Shown piece by piece: positions 1-7,247 of a DNA stretch of 64,000 nt; the first letter of the stretch is position 1, and each line of letters opens with the position of its first letter. Source of the stretch: Mogibacterium diversum_A (lineage in GTDB: Bacteria > Bacillota > Clostridia > Peptostreptococcales > Anaerovoracaceae). The stretch lies in assembly GCF_938028775.1 (NCBI RefSeq), contig NZ_CALIZG010000012.1, forward strand, positions 1 through 64,000. Direction: 5' to 3'. A model generated the notes under the pieces. It worked only from the letters and a program-made list of their open reading frames with translations, ran no database searches and had not been told where the DNA came from. Both the position numbers and the translations under genes were made by a program.

Positions 1-306
<306 letters not shown>

Positions 307-428
307 AAATGGTTTTAAGCATGAGGTGGTTATTCAATTTTGAGGGTACAGCTCTCAAAAGCGTAGAAGATGATAAAGTACATCTTACTACAAAATATGA
401 GTAGATTGCGAAACGCGATTTACATAAT

Positions 429-542
429 CCGGTGACAATAGCAGAGAGGTTACACCTGTTCCCATCCCGAACACAGAAGTTAAGCTCTTTAGCGCTGAAG
501 ATACTTGGTGGGAAGCTGCCTGGGAAATTAGGACGTCGCCGG
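429..542 (+). rRNA. 5S ribosomal RNA
   Basis: The segment has the conserved 5S core CCCATCCCGAACACAGAAG at about 460-480 and TTGGTGGGAAGCTGCCTGGG near 506-525. Its 5' end (CCGGTGAC) pairs with its 3' end (GTCGCCGG) with one wobble to form helix I, which sets the boundaries within a base or two. It lies in the spacer-linked position expected after 23S. Confidence 0.95.
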
Positions 543-561
543 TTTTTTTATGCTTTTATTT

Positions 562-590
562 AGTCTGCCTTTATTGGCAGACTTTTTGTT
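562..590 (+). terminator. rRNA operon terminator
   Basis: A perfect 8-bp stem (AGTCTGCC / GGCAGACT, 562-583) with a 6-base loop is followed by a T run. It is the intrinsic terminator of the rRNA operon, together with the T tract directly after 5S at 543-549. Confidence 0.9.
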
Positions 591-722
591 TATTTTTTCT
601 GCATAATCTATACTTTAGTTTGCCCTATGTCTTACCTTCTTTACTCGACTTATATTTTAAGGTGTGTTACATTGAACTTAAGTATTTTATTATTCCATTT
701 ATGATATGAGAGGAGATTTATT

Positions 723-1688
723 ATGTTACATGAATTTACTTTTAAATCCTACAACAAGATAGATGATATTCAGGCTTGGATTTATGTTCCTGCTTGTGAG
801 CCTAAGGGTATTATTCAAATAATTCACGGTTTTGGAGAACATTCTCGTAGATATTTATATATGATAACTGGTCTAATGGATGAAGGTTATATTGTTACTG
901 CTGATGACCATGTTGGACATGGAAAGACTGCTATTATCAACGATAGATGGGGTGATTGGGGTGATGAAGGATTCCATACTATGATGGAAGACGAACATGC
1001 ACTTATGCAGGTTGTTAAAGAGAAGTACCCTAATCTTCCGTATATGCTTTTCGGCCATAGTATGGGATCGTTTATTGCTAGAGATTTTATGGCAAAGTAC
1101 GGTAATGAACTCACTGCTGTTACCCTGTGTGGAACTTCTGGGGTATGGCCTGATCTCGAGGAGAGTATTAATAAGCTAAAGCAGCTTGTTGCAGAAGGCA
1201 AAGGTAAAGAGTCTGATCCAGCTGTTGCGAGTTCTCTTCTTGGATGGATGTTTGCTCGCTGTGATGAAGAAGTTACAATTGGTAACGAATGGATTTGTAA
1301 AGATAAATTTGTACAGATAGACCACGCTGAGGATCCTTTTGATGCGTTTACTAAGCCTACTACTAACCAGGCTTTTCTCTATTTCTGCCAAATGATTGAG
1401 TGCATAACTGGACCAGAATGGGCTTCAAAGGTTCCAACTGATATAAAGATTTATAACATCGCTGGTGATCAAGATCCTGTTGGACAGTATGGCAGAGGTG
1501 TCTATGAGGTTAGCAACTGGCTAATTGATTCTGGACATGATGTTAAAACTCAGCTATATTCTGGATATCGTCATGAAATACATAACTATCCAGATTTAAA
1601 GACAGAAGTTATGTGGAATCTTGCTGAGTTCTATAATAATGTGCTTGGCTGTGGATTTGAAAGCATGATAGAGAAATATAGCTCGTAA
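723..1688 (+). CDS. alpha/beta hydrolase (monoacylglycerol lipase / lysophospholipase-like)
   Basis: A 321-residue cytoplasmic alpha/beta hydrolase of the serine aminopeptidase S33 / Hydrolase_4 type, the family of bacterial lysophospholipases and monoacylglycerol lipases. The nucleophile elbow GHSMG places Ser at residue 113. The oxyanion-side motif HGFGEHSRRY lies at 35-44. The likely acid is Asp251 in GDQDPVG and the base His284 in RHEIHN. No signal peptide is seen. A GAGGAG site sits 7 bases before the ATG. The gene stands alone between the rRNA terminator and a terminator of its own. The lipid or ester substrate cannot be told from sequence. Confidence 0.85.
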   Translation: MLHEFTFKSYNKIDDIQAWIYVPACEPKGIIQIIHGFGEHSRRYLYMITGLMDEGYIVTADDHVGHGKTAIINDRWGDWGDEGFHTMMEDEHALMQVVKEKYPNLPYMLFGHSMGSFIARDFMAKYGNELTAVTLCGTSGVWPDLEESINKLKQLVAEGKGKESDPAVASSLLGWMFARCDEEVTIGNEWICKDKFVQIDHAEDPFDAFTKPTTNQAFLYFCQMIECITGPEWASKVPTDIKIYNIAGDQDPVGQYGRGVYEVSNWLIDSGHDVKTQLYSGYRHEIHNYPDLKTEVMWNLAEFYNNVLGCGFESMIEKYSS

Positions 1689-1729
1689 ATCATTGGCGCT
1701 TTTTTACGTAATACATATCTAATATGAAT

Positions 1730-1780
1730 TAGCCTGAGGGATAAATAGTGCGCTTTCTATATCCTTCAGGCTATTTTTTT
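1730..1780 (+). terminator. terminator after the hydrolase gene
   Basis: TAGCCTGAGGG at 1730-1740 pairs with CCTTCAGGCTA ending at 1773, followed by seven T. It ends the hydrolase transcript. Confidence 0.85.
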
Positions 1781-1939
1781 GATTTAACTTAGTTAGTGTA
1801 ATAAAGTTTGGTTTAGTGGATAACCTATTTCCACATTCACGTATAAATTTAATCTATAGCTAGGAATAATATATACGAATTAGACGGGGTTTTGTTTTCA
1901 TTGTATCATTAGGACATCAAAGAGAGAGGAGATATCGCA

Positions 1940-2050
1940 ATGACCTGCGTAACAAATTCACGAGAGATGCGAATGTGCATGTGGACAACAGAATATTTGA
2001 ATAAGCAGAATGCCATTTGTGATGTTTTATCTGCAAAGAGTTATAGATAA
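1940..2050 (+). CDS. Met/Cys-rich leader peptide of the methionine transporter operon
   Basis: A 36-codon frame with a strong ribosome binding site (AGGAG at 1927-1931, 8 bases before ATG) sits about 200 bases upstream of metQ. The peptide contains four Met (residues 1, 10, 12, 14) and three Cys (3, 13, 27), with a dense MRMCMW stretch at 10-15. It resembles no protein family known to me. Its place ahead of an intrinsic terminator and a methionine transporter suggests a sensor peptide whose translation reports Met or Cys charging. Translation itself is inferred from the Shine-Dalgarno sequence and codon content. Alternatively it is chance coding in a structured leader. Confidence 0.55.
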   Translation: MTCVTNSREMRMCMWTTEYLNKQNAICDVLSAKSYR

Positions 2051-2053
2051 TCA

Positions 2054-2163
2054 AGTCAGCTAGTTACAATAAGAGCTGAATATTGGAGAGCGACTCTTAG
2101 CGAAGACAATCATCAAGACTGTAATCGAATGAGCTGTCTGCATGAGATTGTGGGCAGTTTTTT
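2054..2163 (+). promoter_or_regulatory. candidate transcription attenuator ahead of metQ
   Basis: The segment AGTCAGCT at 2054-2061, starting four bases after the leader stop codon, can pair 7 of 8 with AGCTGTCT at 2132-2139, the 5' arm of the downstream terminator. A small stem TAAGAG/CTCTTA (2070-2075 / 2094-2099) lies between them. A ribosome at the stop codon would mask the first segment, while one stalled at the Met codons would leave it free. The alternative pairing is seen in sequence; the regulation is inferred. No SAM riboswitch or T-box core was recognised here. Confidence 0.5.
2132..2163 (+). terminator. leader terminator (attenuator) upstream of metQ
   Basis: AGCTGTCTGCA (2132-2142) pairs with TGTGGGCAGTT (2149-2159) over 11 positions including G-U pairs, with a 6-base loop and a T run to 2163. 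It lies 80 bases before the metQ ATG, with no gene ending nearby, so it acts inside the leader. Confidence 0.75.
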
Positions 2164-2244
2164 ATTGCCTAAAAGTAAAATAAACACGTTAACACTAAAT
2201 GAAAAAGAATAGCAAGTAAGCAAATAAGAAAGGAACAAACTAAC

Positions 2245-3123
2245 ATGAACATTAAGGGAAAATCAAAGATTAGAATTACAGCAGTTGCACTGCTAGTGGT
2301 AATACTCGCATCCGTAGGAGTCCTATCTGGATGCGGAAAGAAATCCGAAAAGGTAACAATTGCTATACCAAACGATGCAACAAACGAAGCAAGAGCACTT
2401 CTTCTACTTGAGAAGAATGGATACATCAAGCTAAAGAAGGGTGCTGGCATAACTGCTACTATTAAGGATGTTGAGGATGCTAATGGAATTGAGTTTAAGG
2501 AAGTGGAAGCGGCTCAGGTTTCAAATACTCTAAAGGATGTAGATTTCGGTGTTATCAACTCAAACTACGCAATCGAAGCTAAGCTTAACCCAGTTAAGGA
2601 CTCGCTCATAAAAGAAGATAGTGCTGCTGATTACGCGAATATCCTTGCAGTTAAGGAAGGAAATCAGAACAGCGATAAGATTAAGGCGCTTAAGGCTGCT
2701 TTAGAGAGCAAAGAAGTTGCTAACTTCATTAAGAAGAAATATGATGGCTCCATAGTAAGCGTTGTTAAGAACCCAACTGATGGTTACGATTCAAGCGTTA
2801 ACTATGCTGCACTAAAGGGCACAACTATCACAGTTGCTGCATCTCCAACACCACATGCTGAGATTCTACAGGAAGCTAAGAAAATTCTGGCTAAGAAGGG
2901 AATTAACCTTGAGATTAAAGAGTTCACAGATTACGTACAGCCTAACAAGGTGGTTGATAGTGGAGAGGTTGATGCTAACTACTTCCAGCACGTACCATAT
3001 CTAGATGACTTTAACAAGAAGCAGGGTACAAAGGTAGTATCTGTAGCTGCAATCCACAATGAGCCAATGGGTCTATACGCTGGAAAGTCAGATTCTCTAG
3101 ATAAGCTTAAGAAACTCAAGTAA
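2245..3123 (+). CDS. metQ: methionine-binding lipoprotein MetQ, circularly permuted
   Basis: A 292-residue substrate-binding lipoprotein of the MetQ/NlpA family for the MetNI importer. A signal peptide ends in lipobox LSGC, with Cys30 as lipidation site. The order of the mature part is reversed relative to the family. Residues 36-166 (IAIPNDATNEARALLLL, GYIKLKKG, FGVINSNYA) are the normal C-terminal half. Residues about 193-292 (ITVAASPTPHAEIL, FTDYVQPNKVVDSGEVDANYFQHVPYLDDF by position 227-256, GLYAGKSDSLDKLKKLK) are the normal N-terminal half. Residues 167-192 form a linker. Each half keeps the conserved motifs and total length is normal, so the protein should fold. metN and metI follow. 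Confidence 0.88.
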   Translation: MNIKGKSKIRITAVALLVVILASVGVLSGCGKKSEKVTIAIPNDATNEARALLLLEKNGYIKLKKGAGITATIKDVEDANGIEFKEVEAAQVSNTLKDVDFGVINSNYAIEAKLNPVKDSLIKEDSAADYANILAVKEGNQNSDKIKALKAALESKEVANFIKKKYDGSIVSVVKNPTDGYDSSVNYAALKGTTITVAASPTPHAEILQEAKKILAKKGINLEIKEFTDYVQPNKVVDSGEVDANYFQHVPYLDDFNKKQGTKVVSVAAIHNEPMGLYAGKSDSLDKLKKLK

Positions 3124-3140
3124 ATCAAAATTAAACTAAT

Positions 3141-3218
3141 AATCCGGCGGACAACGCATGCGATGAGCAAGCTGCTTCTAGCAACTAGCGCGTACAAGAT
3201 GCGATATGGCGCCGGATT
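3141..3218 (+). other. long intercistronic hairpin between metQ and metN
   Basis: AATCCGGCG (3141-3149) pairs perfectly with CGCCGGATT (3210-3218), enclosing about 60 bases that hold a second stem CGCAT/ATGCG (3155-3159 / 3199-3203). No T run follows. Such elements between a binding-protein gene and the transporter genes commonly protect the upstream message and lower downstream expression; that role is inferred here. Confidence 0.6.
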
Positions 3219-3244
3219 GTTGAGTTTAGGGAGGATGATAGAGC

Positions 3245-4306
3245 ATGATAGAGATAAAGAATTTAAACAAGACGTTCAAGACAGAAGTTGGTACTGTCGA
3301 GGCATTAAAAAACATTAATTTTACAGTAGAAGACGGTGAAATCTACGGAATTATCGGAATGAGTGGTGCGGGCAAGAGCACGCTCGTGCGCTGCATAAAT
3401 ATGATAGAAAAACCAACGTCGGGAGAGGTTTTAATCGATGATATTGATCTAACCAAACTTCAGGATTGGCAGCTTAGGAAAATTCGCCGTGATGTTACGA
3501 TGATTTTTCAAAGCTTCAATCTACTTATGCAGAAAAACGTTAGAGAAAATGTCGCACTGCCATTAAAGTTTGCAGGCGTTAATAAAAAGAAGTCGAGAAA
3601 AGCTGTCAATGAACTTTTGGAGCTAGTAGGTCTAGAAGATAAGGCGTCTGTATTTCCAGCACAGTTATCTGGTGGACAGAGGCAGAGAGTTGCGATTGCA
3701 AGAGCGCTAGCAACTAATCCTAAGGTTCTGCTCTGTGATGAGGCGACAAGTGCACTCGATCCAAAGACGACAGGCCAGATACTAGACCTCATTCGTGATA
3801 TCAATAAAAAACTTGGGATTACAGTGGTTATAATCACGCATCAGATGTCGGTTGTACAGAGTATTTGCGACAAGGTTGCCATAATCGATCATGGAGAGAT
3901 TGTTGAACGCGGTAAGGTTTCTGAAATTTTCGCAAATCCAAAATCTGAAGCAGCGAAGAGATTAGTATTTCCCGAGAGACAGGAAGCTATTGTGGCTTCA
4001 GAAAGCTCGGAGACAATAGAAGTTTTATTTAATGAATCTGAGACTACACACGCTCCGCTGATCACTTCTCTCGCGCAAGATAAAGGGATTTGTGCTAGCA
4101 TTATCTATGCGTCGACAAAGTCTGTAGAAGGAAAAGCTTTTGGAAGGATTGTGCTAGAGGTCCCAAATGATCCAAAGATTGTAGATGAAGCTGTTAAATA
4201 TCTCAGTGCAGCTCATGGTGTAACTGTTACTGTTGGCAGCTCTAAATACAGAGGTGATAAAAAAACCATAGAAAACAATGATATAGGAGGTGAGGCGAAT
4301 GTTTAG
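3245..4306 (+). CDS. metN: methionine ABC transporter ATP-binding protein MetN
   Basis: A 353-residue ATPase that energises D/L-methionine import with MetI and MetQ. Walker A GMSGAGKST is at 38-46, the signature LSGGQ at 141-145, Walker B VLLCDE at 161-166 and the switch His in ITHQ near 199. Residues about 255-345 match the C-terminal NIL (ACT-like) domain that binds methionine and causes trans-inhibition. The start has a GGGAGG site. The 3' end overlaps metI. Family membership is clear; methionine specificity rests on the NIL domain and on the metQ neighbour. Confidence 0.93.
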   Translation: MIEIKNLNKTFKTEVGTVEALKNINFTVEDGEIYGIIGMSGAGKSTLVRCINMIEKPTSGEVLIDDIDLTKLQDWQLRKIRRDVTMIFQSFNLLMQKNVRENVALPLKFAGVNKKKSRKAVNELLELVGLEDKASVFPAQLSGGQRQRVAIARALATNPKVLLCDEATSALDPKTTGQILDLIRDINKKLGITVVIITHQMSVVQSICDKVAIIDHGEIVERGKVSEIFANPKSEAAKRLVFPERQEAIVASESSETIEVLFNESETTHAPLITSLAQDKGICASIIYASTKSVEGKAFGRIVLEVPNDPKIVDEAVKYLSAAHGVTVTVGSSKYRGDKKTIENNDIGGEANV

Positions 4307-4991
4307 TCCCGAATCTACAAAACTTGCGCTTGATATATTGCAAAATGAAATTCCGTTCGCCATATGGGAGACTGTATATGTAACGATAATCTCGACATTC
4401 CTCGCACTAGTTGTAGGTCTTCCGCTAGGCGTATTGCTTGTAGTCGGAGAAAAGGACGGAATATTGCCATTACCAAAGCCTATACTATCGGTGCTTAATG
4501 CGGTCATAAACTTGCTTAGGTCCATTCCGTTTCTTATTCTGATGATTATGGTTTTTCCGGTTACAAGGTTTTTCGCACATACAGTTGTCGGGACAGTACC
4601 AACTATAGTGCCACTTGTATTTGCAGCATTCCCATTTGTAGCTAGACTTGTTGAGAGTAGCCTCAGAGAGGTGGATGGCAATATCATAGAAACCGCAGTG
4701 AGCATGGGGGCAAGTCCTTTTCAGATCATCTTCAGGGTTTTGATCCCGGAGAGCGTTCCATCGCTGATATCAAATATAACAATTGCACTTACAACAGTGC
4801 TTAGCTACTCTGCTATGTCGGGAATTATCGGCGGCGGTGGTCTCGGTAAAATTGCGATTAACTACGGTTATTACCGTTCAGAGAAGCTTGTAATGTTCAT
4901 CGCTGTATTCTTACTCATTGTGCTAGTACAGATATTCCAGACTGTTGGAACGAGAATGGCAATAAATGATGATAAGCGGATAAGAAGGTAG
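4299..4991 (+). CDS. metI: methionine ABC transporter permease MetI
   Basis: A 230-residue inner-membrane permease with about five transmembrane helices. The EAA loop that docks with MetN is ETAVSMGASPFQIIFRVLIP. I chose the ATG at 4299, which has AGGAGGTG at 4285-4292, over a GTG nine bases upstream that lies within that site. The start overlaps the metN stop by 8 bases, implying translational coupling. It completes the metQNI operon; a terminator follows at 5118. Confidence 0.92.
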   Translation: MFSPESTKLALDILQNEIPFAIWETVYVTIISTFLALVVGLPLGVLLVVGEKDGILPLPKPILSVLNAVINLLRSIPFLILMIMVFPVTRFFAHTVVGTVPTIVPLVFAAFPFVARLVESSLREVDGNIIETAVSMGASPFQIIFRVLIPESVPSLISNITIALTTVLSYSAMSGIIGGGGLGKIAINYGYYRSEKLVMFIAVFLLIVLVQIFQTVGTRMAINDDKRIRR

Positions 4992-5117
4992 TAATCTTGC
5001 GCAAATAATACGTAAAAGAAGGTAATTGAACATACAGATCGAACTAAAAAGGGGTGCTAATACTGGCAGAAGAGGCTGGTATTACGAAGTTCGTAAAAAG
5101 GGATACATAAAATAATG

Positions 5118-5157
5118 AAAGGAGAACCAGGGTGTACTTTGCCATGGTTCTCCTTTT
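5118..5157 (+). terminator. terminator after metI
   Basis: AAAGGAGAACCA at 5118-5129 pairs with TGGTTCTCCTTT ending at 5156, with a T-rich tail. It lies between the converging metI and GntR-type genes and may serve both strands. Confidence 0.85.
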
Positions 5158-5197
5158 GTTTTGCTGGTGTTCGATTCTGAAAATCTTTGCACTTAGA

Positions 5198-5860
5198 TTA
5201 ATCTGTGAGTGATGCTGGGTCTGGCGTTGGTGAGTTGAAGAGGTTTAGCATCTTTTGCCTCGATAAGTCGTTCCCGACAAATAAAATCACGTCGCCTACC
5301 TGCACCCTCTCATAAGGTCCAGGTGATATGTTGGTCTCGTCACCGCGCTTTATCGCTACGATTGTGGCTCCGGTCTGTTGCCAGATATCAAGTTCTCCAA
5401 TTGACTGTCCTATAAAGTTGCAGTTAGCATCTATTTTCATATCGTGTGGAGTCAGGTAAGATGTGTTGTGATCTCTAGTGTTTCGAGCTACTAACTCATC
5501 AAGGAGCTTAGCGAGATGCTCAAGATCACGGCGCTGAGTAGCTATGGCATCGACAATCTGTTCCCTAGTCTGCGCTATTGATACAGCATCGTGGAATTTC
5601 TCAAAGTATAGCTGAGCTTTTTCACGGGAAGCTACATATGTTCCACTTCCGTGCTTTACTGTAACTATTCCCATATCAACGAGGACTTGCATGGCCTTTC
5701 TAGCAGTCTCTGGTGATACATGAAATGTTGTGGCTATAGTTGAGCGTGAGGTGATTCGGTCACCTACTTCATACCAACCTTCGGCGATTTTCTCAGCCAT
5801 TTCAACAGCAATCTGCTGGTATCTCGATTCGTAAACTCTAGTATCTTCGATTGATGACAT
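5198..5860 (-). CDS. GntR-family regulator with C-terminal RCK_C domain (BusR-like)
   Basis: A 220-residue cytoplasmic regulator. Residues about 10-75 form a GntR winged helix (HVSPETARKAMQVLVDMGIVTVK HGSGTYV by position 48-76). A coiled-coil-like middle follows, then a TrkA_C/RCK_C domain at about 140-210 (IDANCNFIGQSIGELDIWQQTG, VGDVILFVG). This architecture is that of BusR, a c-di-AMP-responsive repressor of osmolyte uptake. I chose the ATG at 5860, which has AGGAGGT upstream, over one 21 bases further out. No potassium or osmolyte transporter gene is adjacent, so its target is unknown. Confidence 0.82.
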   Translation of the reverse strand: MSSIEDTRVYESRYQQIAVEMAEKIAEGWYEVGDRITSRSTIATTFHVSPETARKAMQVLVDMGIVTVKHGSGTYVASREKAQLYFEKFHDAVSIAQTREQIVDAIATQRRDLEHLAKLLDELVARNTRDHNTSYLTPHDMKIDANCNFIGQSIGELDIWQQTGATIVAIKRGDETNISPGPYERVQVGDVILFVGNDLSRQKMLNLFNSPTPDPASLTD

Positions 5861-5950
5861 AGGGTGACCTCCTGTAAACACAAACCATGTTATTAATTAT
5901 ATCATAATAGTGGTAGGACTAATATAATTGAGGTTTCTTTTTAAAATAAA

Positions 5951-5980
5951 ACAATCCCTTAAAGCGATAAAAGGGATTGT
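5951..5980 (-). terminator. terminator of the lipoprotein gene
   Basis: CAATCCCTT (5952-5960) pairs with AAGGGATTG (5971-5979). Read on the minus strand the stem is followed by a T-rich stretch, so it ends the gene at 6038-6856. Confidence 0.8.
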
Positions 5981-6037
5981 TTATAACATTCTTAGTCAAA
6001 TAATTGAAAAACAAATACAAATGACCTATAGAATAAC

Positions 6038-6856
6038 CTATTCAGACTCTTTGTTCTTTTCAGCTTCCTTTTTCTCAAGCTGTTCTCCCCAAAAAGATTT
6101 TTCAGGAGTGACAACTTTGCCTTTTATGTACTCGACTTTGAATCCCCAGTACTTAGCCCATTTTTCACCTTCACTACCCTTAGGAGTCTTGATTATTGGG
6201 CCTTTGGTGTCAGGTGCAGGGAGGTAAAGATTGCTGAAATCTGTAAGTGTACCAGGAATCCTGATGTACTTAAGAGGACGATCACTACCAATTGACTGTG
6301 CAATCTGATCGTTAAGCAAAGTATAATCGTTCAGCGTGTTACCCATATGCTGCATGCTGTCTGGAATATCTATGAACTCGATAGGAGAGTTTATAAATAA
6401 TTTTCCGCCAGTTTTTTCCACAGAATCTCCTAGGTGAATAAATCTGAGCTTGTCATTATTAACAAAAGCACTATCACCGATTTCCTTCACAGTATTAGGA
6501 AGGACAATTGCCTCAGCCTTATCCAAATTGGAAAGACCTGATACTGCAACAACAGTTTTCTTAACGTTCCCATCAACTGTCTTAACGGTGATAGTCTTGG
6601 GAACTACAACAACCTTAAGTTTATCATCATCAGGAGTCTTTATACCTGTAATCTTGATATGATTAACATCTCCATCATCAGCAAGGGTGTACTCGAATAG
6701 TTTGCCATCAGTAGCAGGGAATTTCTTGAAGTTGCTCTTAGTAACTTTTGAGTTGTTATCAAGCTTCTTTGAATCTGAACTAGATCCCCCGCCACCGCCG
6801 CAGCCTGTCAGCATAACGATGCATACTATTAAAAATGCAATAAGTTTTCTTTTCAT
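6038..6856 (-). CDS. lipoprotein with leucine-rich (LRR_5/BspA-type) repeats
   Basis: A 272-residue predicted surface lipoprotein. The signal peptide MKRKLIAFLIVCIVMLTGC ends in lipobox LTGC, followed by a Gly/Ser-rich spacer. The body carries repeats typical of LRR_5 / BspA proteins (AIVLPNTVKEIGDSAFVNND, FIDIPDSMQHMG, YIRIPGTLT). The C-terminus is charged (EQLEKKEAEKNKESE). The start at 6856 was chosen because GGAGG sits 7 bases upstream. The family takes part in adhesion or ligand binding in oral and gut bacteria; no specific ligand can be given. It is monocistronic. Confidence 0.75.
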   Translation of the reverse strand: MKRKLIAFLIVCIVMLTGCGGGGGSSSDSKKLDNNSKVTKSNFKKFPATDGKLFEYTLADDGDVNHIKITGIKTPDDDKLKVVVVPKTITVKTVDGNVKKTVVAVSGLSNLDKAEAIVLPNTVKEIGDSAFVNNDKLRFIHLGDSVEKTGGKLFINSPIEFIDIPDSMQHMGNTLNDYTLLNDQIAQSIGSDRPLKYIRIPGTLTDFSNLYLPAPDTKGPIIKTPKGSEGEKWAKYWGFKVEYIKGKVVTPEKSFWGEQLEKKEAEKNKESE

Positions 6857-7044
6857 TGTTTCCTCCATAGTAAATAAAATCAATTTTATCAATTGAAAAA
6901 CAATACCTTATTAAATTAATAAAGTATGTTAAAACAATTCTATTAGTTTTAAGCGACTTGTCAAGGTGATACAAACAATTAGAGCAAAATAATAAAAAGA
7001 ATATAGATAGTAATAGATACAAAAAATCTTCACACAATAAACTT
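6857..7044. other. AT-rich divergent intergenic region
   Basis: The region separates the minus-strand lipoprotein gene from the plus-strand permease. Apart from the promoter at 7045-7073 I see no gene, RNA or clear dyad in it. Confidence 0.5.
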
Positions 7045-7073
7045 TTGACAAAGTGAACATATCAAGATACAAT
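7045..7073 (+). promoter_or_regulatory. sigma-A-type promoter of the APC permease gene
   Basis: TTGACA at 7045-7050 and TACAAT at 7068-7073 are separated by 17 bases. The transcript would have a leader of about 165 bases with no hairpin terminator that I can see. Confidence 0.75.
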
Positions 7074-7247
7074 AATGTTGTCAGTAGATATTGTCACTTG
7101 GAAATCTTGCATTATAAATAGCTATTTCATGTTATTTCATTAATATAATACGTCTATCAATTAATGGTTTTATAGATTTAATTATATATCAAAGTATACG
7201 AAAGAAACATAACATCGATTATAAACATTTGAAAGGGTGTGTCTTAA

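Noticed and set aside
543..722. tRNA genes after the 5S rRNA
   Set aside because: No cloverleaf, T-arm consensus or CCA end was found; only the terminator is present.
1850..2244. SAM riboswitch or methionine T-box before metQ
   Set aside because: No S-box core and no T-box antiterminator motif (GGGTGG.ACCGCG) could be found; a leader-peptide attenuator explains the elements better.
4154..4705. 183-codon minus-strand frame across metN and metI
   Set aside because: It lies antisense to two well-supported genes, has no ribosome binding site and resembles no family.
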